Assembly: GCF_030272615.1 (NCBI RefSeq)
Contig: NC_081415.1
Coordinates: 416,730,757 to 416,794,756 of the forward strand
Reading direction: 5' to 3'
Length of the DNA stretch: 64,000 nucleotides
Origin: Cryptomeria japonica
Lineage: Eukaryota; Streptophyta; Pinopsida; Cupressales; Cupressaceae
Part shown: one piece after another, positions 9,574 through 19,549 of the stretch
How the letters are laid out: each line of letters opens with the position of its first letter
Position numbering within the stretch: the stretch's first letter is position 1
Translations under genes and position numbers: made by a program
The notes under the pieces: generated by a model
Seen by the model: only the letters and a program-made list of their open reading frames with translations
Databases searched by the model: none
What the model was told of the DNA's origin: nothing

Positions 9574-11052
9574 TTACCTTTCTATCATACCTAAACCTTT
9601 TCTGAAGTGATCAACCTTCACTCTGGAAAGAGGTTTGGTCAGAACATCTGCTGTCTCATCTCCTGTACAAACATATTCTAATTGGATCACATTCCTATCT
9701 ACCATATCTCGCACATAGTGGTATGGAATCTCAATATGCTTGGATCTGTCATGGAACACTGGATTTACTGAAAGTTTTATGCAGCTCTGATTGTCACAAT
9801 GTATGATAGTAGGTTTCATAGGCTCTCCAAACAATCCCACGAGCAACTTCCTAAGCCATACTGCCTTTCGGTTAGCCATGGAAGCTGCAATGTATTCGGC
9901 TTCGATGGAACTCTGAGCCACAGAACACTGCATTCTGTTGATCCAGGATATCATGGCTGAGCCTAAACTGAAGCAACACCCTAAAGTGCTTTTCCTGTCA
10001 GTCACACTTCCAGCCCAATCTGAGTCTGTAAATCCGTGTAGGTCTAGATCAACTTTCTCATATTTGAGACCAAGGTTTATTAGAGTACCTTGTAAGTATC
10101 TCATAATGTGTTTCACTGCAATCAAGTGCATCTCCTTAGGCTCACACATAAACTGACTTAAGGCATTAACTGCATAACATATATCTGGTCTCGTATTTAC
10201 AAGATACATCAAGGACCCAATCATTTGCCTATATAGAGTAGGATCTGAGGGTTGAGCTTCTGCTGCTGCTTCCTTAAGTTTATGAAGGTTTGTTTCCATT
10301 GGAGAGGTCATGGGTCTGCAGTTTAGCATTCCAAATCTCTTCAAAATGTCCATGGTATATTTACCCTAGTTTAGTATAATGCCATCAATATTTTGCCATA
10401 CTTCCAAACCTAGGAAGTAATGAAGGAGTCCCAAGTCCTTCATATCAAATTCTTTAGCAAGGTCTTTCTTACACTGATCTATGAGGTGATCTTTTCCTGT
10501 GATTAACAAATCATCAACATATAAAATTAATATTAGCATATCACCTTTGTTTTGCTTATAGTAGAGATTAGGATCTGCATCATTCTTGGAGAAGCCTAAC
10601 TTTGAGAGATAGGTATCAATTCTTTCATACCAGGCCCTGGGAGCATGTTTAAGCCCATAGAGAGCTTTCTTGAGTCTACACACATGTGACTCTGCATCAT
10701 GAATCTCAAACCCTTCAGGTTGCTCTAGGTATACTTCTTTTGAAATCTAACCATTAAGGAATGATGTCTTAACATCCATCTGATGAATTTTCCATCCCTT
10801 TGATGCTGCAATGGCTAAGACCACTCTTACTAAAGTGTATCTGGCTACAGGTGCAAATGTTTCCTCATAATCAATTCCTTCCTTTTGAGAGAACCCTCTG
10901 GCTACAAATCTAGCCTTGTGTTTCTCAATGCTACCATCTGCAGTGTGTTTGATTTTGAAGAGCCATTTGGAGGTGACAACAGATTTCCTTGTCGGCCTAG
11001 GGACAATTTCCCAAACATCATTTTTCATAATGGATTGGTATTCTTCAAACAT
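9574..11052 (-). pseudogene. Copia reverse transcriptase and RNase H
   Basis: The minus-strand frames cover a Copia reverse transcriptase (RVT_2). It starts near VWEIVPRP and [20 protein letters not shown] (about 10880-11030), passes MDVKTSFLNG, and has the intact active site YVDDLL near 10510. RNase H follows, with DSDWAGS, SIEAEY and HCDNQS motifs, and the frame ends at 9574. An in-frame TAG at 10366-10368 splits it, at a place where the related copy at 26377-27612 has Gln. A frame change lies between 10684 and 10747. The protein would copy element RNA into cDNA in virus-like particles. Confidence 0.9.
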
Positions 11053-12820
11053 GGCATTCTTCCATACTTGATGTTTAAGTGCATCTGATACATTAGTAGG
11101 TTCTTCTCTTGAGAGATCATTCAGGAGAGCGACGTAGTTGGTAAGTTTGTTAGGCCTTTTGTTTTCTCTAAAAGTTCCTAAAGGGGCAGGATACTTCTGA
11201 GCTTCTTCTACAATTTTGGTGGCCCATAGTGGTCTTTTCTTGAAATTTTCTCTAGGTGGGTTTTGAGTTTCACTTTCATTTTCCTCAAGACTCTCCCTCT
11301 GAAGCTCAGGAGCAGGGTCTTCATCTATGCTAGGGGTAGGGATATAGACTTCAGGTTTTATTGAGCTTTGGGCTCTTTTGAAGGCTAAGTCTTCTTCAAA
11401 GATTACATCCCTACTTAGTTCAATATTCTTCTGACCAGGTATATAGATTCTGTAGGACTTAGAGGTTTCACTATATCCTACAAGTATTCCCCTTTTTCCA
11501 GAAGGCTCTAATTTTAATCTTTTCTCCTTAGGTACATGAATATAGACAGAGCACCCAAATATCCTAAGGTGACCGATATCTGGTTTTGATTTAGTAAAGA
11601 CTTCCTCAGGGGTTTTATCTTCAAGATGGGAGTGCTAGTTGCTTCTGCCCAAAGATTGACATTTAGATTCTGATCAAGAATCATAGCTTTGGCAGCTTCT
11701 ACAATTGTCCTATTTTTCCTCTCATCTACCCCATTTTGTTGAGGATTATAAGGTATTGTTAACTCCCTCTTAATCCCTAAATTTTTACAAAAATCTCTAA
11801 ATAATTCTGATGTGTATTCCCCCCCATTATCAGTTCTTAGAGTTTTAATTTTATTTCCTGAGTAGTTCTCTGTTAATGATTTGAACTCTTTAAACCTATT
11901 GAGGATCTCTTATGATTCTTTACACTTCAGAAAGTAGATCCAAGTTTTCCTAGAGTAGTCATCAACAAATATTACATAATACAAAAATCCCCCTAAAGAA
12001 GGTACGGACATAGGTCCACATACATCAAAATGAACTAACTCTAAAATTTTACTTGTTTTCCTAGTACTATTTTGAAAAGCACTCTTAGCATTTTTACCCA
12101 GGGCACATCCTTTGCATGCCCCTGAATGATATTGCTTTAACTTAGGTAGGCCTGTGACAAGGTTTCCCATTGATGATAAAGCTCTAAAATTCAGGTGACC
12201 TAGTCTTCTATGCCAAACTTCATTAGCATCTGTAGTTTCATGGATTAGGGCTAAGTTGGGCTTTGTGCACAGCTCATACAAGTAGCCTTGTCTTTGACCA
12301 ATGGTTTTAGCTTTCTTGATGGATGAATTCTTTGGCCAAGCCAACACTCTGTTGTCCATGAAGGTCACTTTGTATCCATTATCCTCTAGTGCTTATATGG
12401 AGACTAGGTTTCTCTTGATGCCTAGGACATATAGTACTCCTTTAAGTTGTAATGATATGCCTGACTTTAATTTGATGGTGCAGGTTCCAACTCCTCTGAC
12501 TGGATGTGTGGAGTCATCTCCGATAGTCACTTCCTCATCATTCTCCTCTATCATGGAGTCTAGCACTTCTCTAAATCCTATAATGCGTCTGGATGAGCCA
12601 TTGTCGATCACCCAGGAGTTAACCTTGTTTGATGCTTGGTTTGTAAGTGCTGAATAGAGTACATACTTCTCGAAGTCATCTTCCCTTTTAGATTTTCCTG
12701 TTTTGGCAAATGTGGCTTCTTGTTTGGCTCTTTCTGGGCATTTGGCAACATAGTGCCCAAATTTGTCACATCTGTAACATTGAATCTGTGAAAGGTCTTT
12801 CTTGAAGGTGTTCTTGCCAT
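11053..12820 (-). pseudogene. Copia zinc knuckle, protease and integrase
   Basis: Read on the minus strand from 12820: a CCHC knuckle (CYRCDKFGHYVAKC, about 12740-12785), then an aspartic protease with DNGSSRRI in place of the usual DSGAS-type motif (about 12580-12610). A GAG-pre-integrase HHCC block follows (HRRLGHL, then CKGCALGK, about 12110-12215), and then the integrase core (DVCGPM, DNGGEY, PQQNGV, about 11700-12040). Several frame changes and a stop at 11910 break the frame. After integrase comes a linker with VGYSETSKSYRIY-type sequence (about 11400-11500). The altered protease motif suggests loss of function. Confidence 0.85.
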
Positions 12821-13019
12821 GACGGCCTTTTCTCTTCCTAAATTGTTTCTGCTTGCTTTTCTTGTTTGAGTTTGTATTTAGAACTTGAAGGTCTTCATCT
12901 ATGTTCTTTTGTTTGATCCCTTTCTTATTTAACCTTGATTCTTCTTGGAAACAGTCTGCCTTTAGCCTATCAAATTTTGGAAATTCATCCCTTGAACTGA
13001 TGCCTTGGGCAGATGTTTC

Positions 13020-13490
13020 TCATATACTAGGCAACCCATCTAGAGCAATGAATGTTAATTCTTTGCTTTGGATCTCATATCCAAGAGTTGCTAGTTCATC
13101 CCTTAGGGCTGATATACACATGAAGTAGGCATTGATTGATTCTCCTTTGATCATGGCTATGTGATTTATTTCTCTTTTTAAGGCCAAGGTTCTACTAGCA
13201 TTGGATATCTCAAATGCATCTTCAAGTGCTTTGAACATGTTGTAGGCCATTTCATGTTTCCTTATGATGGGCATAATATTATTTCTCACCCCATCAACTA
13301 TGATTTTGATGGCCTTTTCATTTCCCTCTCTCCAAGTTGTTTTGTCAAGTTCAGTTTCAAGTTCTACAGTTTCAGTTTTTACAAATGATTCGACTTTATT
13401 TTCTTTTAGAATCATCTGAATTCTAAACTTCCATGCTGAGAAGTCATCACCTCCTCTGAGTCTATCTTCAAATGTGATAGCGCTAGCCAT
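13020..13490 (-). pseudogene. Copia Gag, 5' part
   Basis: An ATG at 13490 opens a frame beginning MASAITFEDRLRGGDDFSAW and stopping at 13020. The stretch carries the Copia Gag pattern (W.FR...L, later A...M..LE..F...N...AL.L...I). The true Gag would continue to the zinc knuckle at about 12740 but is cut by the stop. The frame is open further upstream to 13538, but 13490 was chosen because the family consensus starts there. Confidence 0.82.
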
Positions 13491-13582
13491 TAGAAGAAAT
13501 GTGATGTTGAATATATGCTTGTTTTGAATTTTCCACAAAATTGAACAGCCTCAGGTTCGATTTAACTATAGCTCTGATTCCA

Positions 13583-14325
13583 TGTAAATGTTATTCAATT
13601 TTCAATTCAAGATGCACGTTATATTCAAGGTCATCTGTTCTTTCAAAATATGTGTTATATCTTTAATATGATAAATCTGATTATAATTTTGTATGTTGCA
13701 AATGAGAGGAGTATTTATCGATTTCAATATCCTTCTCACAAATGGCGATTGATATATATATATATGTAAGCAAGGAGGATCAAGCAATGCCTTGACCGGT
13801 CATGTCTATTAGACATGACCAATCAAGACATTACTTGATTGCACCTTTTGAGTTATCGTAGTATTTACCAATCGGTGTATATCACTTAACAAACCACCCG
13901 ATACTTAATCGGTGTGTCTATCATATGCAAGACAACCGATACTAATCGGTATGTATTAGTTAAGTCCGAAAACAATTATCGTTTCACAGTTAATATATTA
14001 ACTGATATTAATCGGAGTGCATTTGTTAAGCCCGATAACAATATGTTAACCAATATTAATCGGAGTGCATTGGTTAAGCCTGATAACAATCGGTGTTCAT
14101 ATGATAACGGATATTAATCGGTATTCTGTGCTAACCGATGATTATCAGTAGTTAAGCATTAATCGAACTTTGCAAGAATATATAAATTAAAGAATGATCA
14201 TCAAATGAAGGAACAATAGCTTGAAGTCTTCATCATAGTTTATCAATAGGATAGATGATTGAATGAGAGACTTCATTTATCTCTCATTCAATCATTTATC
14301 TTACCGAAGCTATCATGCATTAACA
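13583..14325 (-). repeat. 5' LTR of the Copia at 8299-14325
   Basis: It is the partner of 8299-9030 and abuts the primer-binding site complement gctctgattcca (13571-13582). It carries the same palindrome series (about 13865-14160). Its hairpin at 13791-13826 differs in sequence from the other copy but still folds. The LTR end at 14325 is followed by TSD gtttc. Confidence 0.93.
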
Positions 14326-14330
14326 GTTTC

Positions 14331-14822
14331 TGGCATAGTTCGTGGCCTGCTTCTTTTTAAGAAATCGCAAAGAGGTTTTATTCTAGAAATCACACTAAGA
14401 TTCATCAAAAAAAATGCATTTTTTCACTTAAAATTGCATCACTTTTTTCACCTTAAAATCACGACCTGCTCCAAAAATTCATGCAATTTTTTTTATAATG
14501 TGAGTTTTCCAATGACAAAAATTTAAAAATGTGAGTTTTTATCGATTCAACAGCTAAGGGTTTACAGATTCACGACTAATTTTTATCAAAAAGTCGCACT
14601 AATCCTCAAAATCATGCAACGACTAGGGCACAGATCTTTTTAAGAATGAAATCATAGGTTTTCAAATTGGCACCTAGGGTTTATACCAATGTCTAAATAG
14701 GGCATGAATTTCAAAGCAATTATTTTGTATGTATGTGTTAGGGTTTGAAAATTTTCAATTTCATTATTTGACCTTTTAATTTTTTGATGGAAATGAAAAT
14801 TTTGTTCATTAAATATTTGTAA
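14331..14822 (+). other. Interior of the old Copia-like element, no gene seen
   Basis: This is the continuation of the host element right of the nested Copia. The sequence is A/T-rich, with small inverted repeats such as gactaatttttatcaaaaagtc near 14563-14585. Only short frames are present. It is probably leader or degraded gag. Confidence 0.4.
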
Positions 14823-15518
14823 TGTCCCCAATTTTGATAAAGTGACAAAGTTAATTTAATTAATTAAGTTGTCCAAAAAGAAATATTATTTCAAAGGATA
14901 ACTTAATATTAATTAATTTAGTTAAAAATAATCAAATTGAATAAAATAATATTTAACTGTCACTTTATTTTATCATGTTCATCTCAGCCTCAAGCATTAA
15001 ATGTAGCCTTATCTCCTAGAAGGCTGATGAGAGTCTTTATATGGGAGAGTTTGTGGATGAATTGAACATGTTCAGATTGTTATTGATATTGATATGTAAC
15101 TCATTTCCTTTCCTGGGAAGAGTGAAGTTTCTGAGGACACAAACCCTTTGATCTTGAAGGTTTGGACGAAAACCCAACCCTTCTTTGTGGAGTGATTGCA
15201 GCCCAGAAATCAAGCAATCACTGCAAACCAAATTTGTAAAGTCTTCCTTCGAAGACAAATTTTGGTAATAAAGATATTTGCTATTATATTATCTCAGACA
15301 AAGATGGAAGTATATCTGTGTGAAAATCAGAGATACACTGGTAAATTGCAGTGTCTAATATCAGAGAAAAGAGTACAATATATAGGAATTACAAAGCACT
15401 ATAGATATTAATGAAATCACCTACCTCTAACTACCTACAATTGTAGACATTTAAGATGTCTAACAGCCTCTACCTACTAACTTGACCATTAACTATGTAG
15501 AGATATATTATTCTAACA
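14823..15518 (-). repeat. 3' LTR of the truncated Copia
   Basis: Its inner end is firm (ttctaaca beside a polypurine tract). The outer end at tgtcccc is a guess from typical LTR starts. It contains taattaatt repeats around 14855-14930. Confidence 0.55.
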
Positions 15519-16905
15519 CCCTCCCTTAATGGTCAATCTGTCAACAACACCAAGTTGCCCCCTGAATTTGACAAATTTATCCGGGCTCAGAGACTTGGTG
15601 AGAATATCTGCAGTTTGATCCGCTATCGGAACATACTGCAGCTGAACTGATCCGTCTTCTACTAGCTTGTCGATGTAGTGACAATGAAGCTCGACATGCT
15701 TGGTGCATACATGGAAGACTAGATTTTTGGCCAGTTTGAGCACCCCTTGATTATCAGTGTACAAGGGAGAAGGTCCTGCTTGTGACATGTGCATGTCAAA
15801 AAGCATCCTGCAGAGCCAAACTGCCTCGCATGATGCCTTAATTGTTCCTCCATACTCTACTTTAGTCGAGGAAAGAGCCACTGCCTGTTGCTTCTTGCTA
15901 GTCCATGTTATAGCACCTATACCCAAACTAAATACATACCCAAAAGTGGATTTGCAGTCATCCACGGAACCTGCCCAATCTGAGTTGGTATAACCAATCA
16001 GCTTTGGATCCTTGCATCTGCCATACAAAATGCCAAAATTTGAAGTGCCCTTCACATATCTCAGCACTCGCTTCGCTGCAACCCAATGACTAGCTTTTGG
16101 AGCTGTCATGAAGCGAGAAATGTAGCTCACTGCAAAATTGAGATCAGGTCTAGTGGCAGTGAGATAGATGAGGTTGCTCACTAATTGCCTGAACGTCGTT
16201 TCATCGACCGGAGGTGAATTAGAGTTAGTTGACAACTTCGGCCCTTTCTCCATAGGTGTGGAGGCAGGTTTGCAATCCTGCATCCGAAATTTGTCAAGTA
16301 AACTTTGAGCATATTTAGACTGAGAGATGAAAATACTATCAATTGTCTGCCAAACCCTCAATACCCAAACAGTAATGGAGAAACCCCAAATCTGTCATGT
16401 CAAAAGCTTGACACAAATCCTATTTGATTGCGGCAATCAAATGTGTTGAATTTTCAGTAATGATCAAGCCATCAACATAGACAACAAGAAAGAGAATATC
16501 ATCACCAAAGCGTTTGACATACAAATTACTGTCATAAGGGTTGCGCTGAAAACCATGATCAACCAAAAACTGATCAATTTTGATGTACCATGCACGAGGA
16601 GCCTATTTCAGTCCATAGAGTGCTTTCACAAGCCTACATACCTGATGCTCTTTGTCGGAAAACTTGAAACCAGGAGGCTACGTCATGTAGACTTCTTCCT
16701 GCAACTCACCATTGTCATCCATCTGATGAATTGTCCATCCAAACTGGGCTGCAATAGCGAGAAGAAGACGAATTGTGCTCATCTTGGCAGTAGGAGCAAA
16801 GGTCTCCTCATAATCAATGCCCTCCCGCTGTGTGAATCCCCGAGTAACTAATCTAGCCTTGTATTTATCCAAAGTACCATTTGCATGATACTTGACCTTA
16901 TAAAC
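15519..16905 (-). pseudogene. Copia reverse transcriptase and RNase H with altered active site
   Basis: The RNase H part (15519-16361) is open for 282 codons and holds NSDWAGS, TKVEYG and YTDNQG motifs. The reverse transcriptase part (about 16365-16905) needs several frame changes. It includes [20 protein letters not shown] and an active site that reads YVDG (about 16475-16485) where YVDD is required, so one catalytic Asp is gone. No other part suggests activity. Confidence 0.85.
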
Positions 16906-17692
16906 CCATTTGCAGCTGATAGGTTTCTTTTCTTCCCAGGAGGAAGATCAAAAAGAACCCAAGTGTGATTTTTTAGAAGACTATGGCGTCTCCATAGCCT
17001 TTTCCACTCTGGAATTCCTTTAGCCTCTGAATATGTCTGAGGCTTATAGACGCTGTGGATGTTGGCCATAAGAGCAAAATTGACTGTGTTTTGCTGCTTG
17101 CTCTTCCTGCGAGCTGATCTGCCCTCAATGAGTTCATCATCATGAAGATCTCTGAAAGTCTTGGCCCACCACTTAGGCCGAAGAGTAGAAGTACCAACAT
17201 CTGGAATAGGAGAAACAACATCTCTTGGGATTTCTGGTACAAAGTCACTGGATGTGAATCCTAAGGAAAATCAGGTGGTGCTATATCATGACTGGTAGGC
17301 TCCTCATCTTCAGAGTTAGAATGCTTTGAAGCCCTCCCATCAGGGGAACCAAGAGGAAGACGAACACCCTCATCAGAAACCTTCATAGGCTTATCCGTAG
17401 GACTGGTAGTAGGAAGAAATGGACCAGTAGTCTCATCAATCACAACATCACGACTGACTATGAGAAGATCTTTCTCCACATCAATCAATCTGTATGCCTT
17501 GTGATTGTCGTTGTAACCAGTAAACATAAGTTGTTGGGTCTTGGAGTCCAGCTTGGCACGCTTGGCTTTTGGAATCCATACATGAGTTGTAGAACCAAAG
17601 ACTTTCAGATGGCCCGCCTTGGGCTTACGTCCTAACCAGGCTTCTTTTGGAGGCATCTTCTTATTGGTCTTGCCCTCTCCGATTCTGAGCTA
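16906..17692 (-). pseudogene. Copia integrase C-terminus and linker
   Basis: The frame at 17261-17656 reads EAWLGRKPKAGHLKVFG, then FTGYNDNHKAYRLID and VSRDVVIDE. This is the integrase C-terminal part and the linker before reverse transcriptase in Copia polyproteins. Upstream the frame runs to about 17692 and then meets unrelated plus-strand gag sequence. The catalytic core of integrase is missing. Confidence 0.8.
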
Positions 17693-18285
17693 CATCTTAC
17701 AAATTTTGCAAAAATCTAAAGAAATTTGGGAGAATTTGAATACCCTACTTGAAGCAGCAGTGGTTAACACAAAATTTTCATCAAAGCTTCAACTTTCCAA
17801 GTTCAAGATGACTGACGGAGTCCCCATGTCAAGCCAATGAACAATCAGAGATCTCTTCTTCAACAACCAGCAAAAGTCAATGTTGTAGAGGATGAAGAGG
17901 ATGCTAACGCCATTTTACTAAACAATTTAATAATTTATCTTCAAAATTCAACAATGCCATCTTTACTATCAGTGAACTTTCTTCTAAAAGTTTGGAAGAT
18001 ATGATTTCAACTATCCTAGCTGAAGAAAAGAGAACCATTGCAGGAGATACAAAGGATGACCCTCAAACTGAGGTAGCATTATACTCAAATAGTAGAAGAT
18101 TCGTTGAGGAAAAAAGAGGGGTTGAATGCTACTACTGCAAGAAAATGGGCCCCACAACTTAGAACTGTAAACTTCAAGTGAATGATGTTCTCAAAGAAAA
18201 GCTCAAAGGAGCTAATGTAGCCATTGTTGAAGATCCTCCAGATGTTGACAATGGTGAAGGAGAAGTTCATTTTTATGCATTTTAA
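17693..18285 (+). pseudogene. Gag of the old Copia-like element
   Basis: Plus-strand frames contain FKMTDGVPMSSQ, a common Copia Gag motif (about 17800-17838), then SSKSLEDMISTILAEEKR (about 17980-18030). A zinc knuckle CYYCKKMG..T..NC follows (about 18130-18170), in which the His is Pro and a stop follows. The frame ends at TAA 18283-18285. At least two stops and one frame change are visible. The orientation matches the host LTRs at 7570 and 19314. Confidence 0.7.
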
Positions 18286-18688
18286 AGAAGTGTAGCTCTT
18301 TGAAGACAAATAGAAAGTCAACTTGGACAAAGCTCAAAATGTATGTTTGGCTAGTTTGCTTGGGAGTCTATGGATCTTGGGAATTATACCCTTTTGAGGG
18401 TTATGAGACAACTTGATGTAGCTCTATGAGTGTAGGTTAACATGGATTGTTGTCCAATGGTTCGGGAGATTAATGATTAGGGAATTTGGGTAGATGGTAA
18501 CCTGAGAACTTGGGAATTCATCTCAAGAGCTGCACGTTTACAAATGTTCAAGGACACTTGATCAAGTTCTACCTGGTGTATGGTTTGTTTTCAAAATAAA
18601 AGCTTCTAAAGAATGGTAAATTCATGGTTCAATGTGTTTTTAGTTTGAAATGCTTTGTTTTCAATGAAATTTGCTTGGGAGTCTATGG

Positions 18689-18823
18689 TGTTGAGACATG
18701 GACCAGCTAGGACTCGAACCTAGGACCTTCCATACGCTGCTGGAGTGCTCTACCACTAAGCTACTGGCCCCTCTTGGACCAGTCCATCGTCGGTCCGGGT
18801 GTGGCTTATTTCCAACACCAACA
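18689..18823 (-). repeat. 3' LTR of the TRIM
   Basis: The 135-bp repeat differs from 18863-18997 at only two positions in the tRNA-like part that I could see (aagctactgg versus gagctaccgg). On the minus strand it starts tgttggtgttgg next to the polypurine tract. Confidence 0.92.
18699..18770 (-). ncRNA. tRNA-like sequence in the TRIM 3' LTR
   Basis: The 72-nt minus-strand sequence has a 7-bp acceptor stem (gggccag with ctggtcc, one G-T pair). It has a D arm (gctt/gagc) with a perfect A box tagcttagtgg, a 5-bp T stem (ctagg/cctag), and a perfect B box ggttcgagtcc. The anticodon arm is poor: ctcca pairs only four of five bases, and only if an 8-base loop is allowed, so decoding is unlikely. 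No oligo-T terminator follows directly. It could still act as an internal Pol III promoter. Confidence 0.75.
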
Positions 18824-18862
18824 CCCCCCCTTAAGCCAAACCTGGACCTGGCTTTGATAACA

Positions 18863-18997
18863 TGTTGAGACATGGACCAGCTAGGACTCGAACCTAGGAC
18901 CTTCCATACGCTGCTGGAGTGCTCTACCACTGAGCTACCGGCCCCTCTTGGACCAGTCCATCGTCGGTCCGGGTGTGGCTTATTTCCAACACCAACA
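18863..18997 (-). repeat. 5' LTR of the TRIM
   Basis: This 135-bp repeat lies beside the primer-binding site (complement of 18844-18862). Its high identity with the other LTR indicates a fairly recent insertion, later than the duplication it interrupts. Confidence 0.92.
18873..18944 (-). ncRNA. tRNA-like sequence in the TRIM 5' LTR
   Basis: It is almost identical to 18699-18770, with the acceptor 5' strand gggccgg still pairing with ctggtcc through a G-T wobble. A and B boxes are intact. A Pol III transcript starting here would run through the primer site and body of the TRIM. Confidence 0.75.
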
Positions 18998-19313
18998 TAT
19001 GGATCTTGGGAATTATACCCTTCTTAGGGTTATGAGACAACTTGATGTAGCTCTATGAGTGTGGCTCAACATTGATTGTTGTCCAATGGTTCAGGAGATT
19101 AGTGATTCCAAAGTTTGGGTAGATGGTAACCCAAGAACCTGGAAAGTCATCTCGAGAGCTACACCTTTACAAATGTTCAAGGTCCCTTGTTGGAGTTATC
19201 CCAAGTGTATGGTCTGTTTTCAAATAAAAGCTTTTGAAAAATAGCGTATTCATGGTTCAGTGTATTTTTAATTTGGTATGCTTTGTTTTCAATGAAGCAA
19301 GCTTAAGCGGGAG

Positions 19314-19549
19314 TATTAGAAAAATGTTATATTATTATTGGAAGACAAGGCATACAGTTGTAATAAAGTCACCTTAGTGACAAGTATTTTAATGTTATAT
19401 TTTTAGTTTGCTATTTTTAACACTGGGTGAGTCACGTCATGTTTATCATTTTACATGGTTTCATCCTCCATTCTCTATATAATACAAATCTCTCTGTAAT
19501 TGGTATTCTATTATTTAATAAAATAATAATATTTTGTGATTTTATAACA
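19314..19549 (+). repeat. 3' LTR of the old Copia-like element
   Basis: It is the diverged partner of 7570-7804, preceded by the purine stretch aagcggga and ending tataaca. Both ends are estimated from the alignment with the 5' copy. Confidence 0.75.

Larger units (their letters stand above)
8299..14325 (-). mobile_element. Nearly full-length Copia retrotransposon with 5-bp TSD gtttc
   Basis: LTRs of 732 bp (8299-9030) and 743 bp (13583-14325) begin tgtaaatg and end attaaca. By eye they differ at only a few percent of positions. The 5-bp duplication gtttc is at 8294-8298 and 14326-14330. The minus-strand order is 5' LTR, primer site (13571-13582), gag, zinc knuckle, protease, integrase, reverse transcriptase, RNase H, polypurine tract, 3' LTR. 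Integrase ahead of reverse transcriptase defines Copia. The single polyprotein frame is broken by several stops and frameshifts, so the copy is inactive although relatively young. Confidence 0.95.
14823..17692 (-). mobile_element. 5'-truncated Copia retrotransposon
   Basis: A 3' LTR (about 14823-15518, tgtcccc start, ttctaaca end) abuts a polypurine tract (ccattaagggaggg on the minus strand). RNase H, reverse transcriptase and the integrase C-terminus follow, reading leftwards on the minus strand. At about 17692 homology stops inside integrase and the plus-strand gag of the host element begins. The 5' half and the other LTR are missing, so no TSD can be found. The start of the LTR is inferred from the tgtcccc motif only. 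Confidence 0.75.
18689..18997 (-). mobile_element. TRIM retrotransposon with tRNA-like sequences in both LTRs
   Basis: Two 135-bp repeats (18689-18823 and 18863-18997), both starting tgttgagaca and ending accaaca, flank a 39-bp core. On the minus strand the core starts with tgttatcaaagccaggtcc, three mismatches from the initiator Met tRNA complement, and ends with a purine tract aaggggggg beside the 3' LTR. The pentamer tatgg flanks both sides (18684-18688, 18998-19002). This is a complete terminal-repeat retrotransposon in miniature with no coding capacity. Each LTR holds a 72-nt tRNA-like sequence. I recall tRNA-bearing TRIMs being described as the Helenus group, but could not check this. 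Confidence 0.93.
18355..19295 (+). repeat. Direct duplication of a 315-bp segment, second copy split by a TRIM
   Basis: Copy 1 is 18355-18669. Copy 2 starts at 18670 with the same tttgcttgggagtctatgg, is interrupted by the TRIM (18689-18997), and resumes at about 19003 to 19295. Both contain atggatcttgggaattatac, gttatgagacaacttgatg and caaatgttcaagg. They differ by scattered substitutions. No open frame spans either copy. The block lies between gag and the 3' LTR, where pol would be expected. Confidence 0.8.
7570..19549 (+). mobile_element. Old Copia-like retrotransposon, gag only, hosting three insertions
   Basis: Terminal repeats of about 235 bp (7570-7804 and 19314-19549) share the same landmarks: tattagaa start, gtaataaagtca, a tctatata block and an a/t-rich ...aca end. 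They are clearly diverged, roughly three quarters identical by eye. A tRNA-Met-type primer site follows the first LTR and a purine-rich aagcggga precedes the second. The plus-strand interior has a degenerate gag (17693-18285) and a duplicated segment, but no protease, integrase or reverse transcriptase. The element therefore looks non-autonomous. A Copia, a truncated Copia and a TRIM sit inside it. Flanks attgg and attaa are a poor TSD match, consistent with age. Confidence 0.75.

Noticed and set aside
18661-18930. Minus-strand open frame with a repeated VWKVLGSSPSWSMSQ peptide
   Set aside because: It is the tRNA-like LTR sequence of the TRIM read as protein. The repetition comes from the two LTRs.
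18699-18944. A pair of functional nuclear tRNA genes
   Set aside because: The anticodon arm does not fold properly, no oligo-T terminator follows, and both copies lie inside LTRs with a shared TSD.
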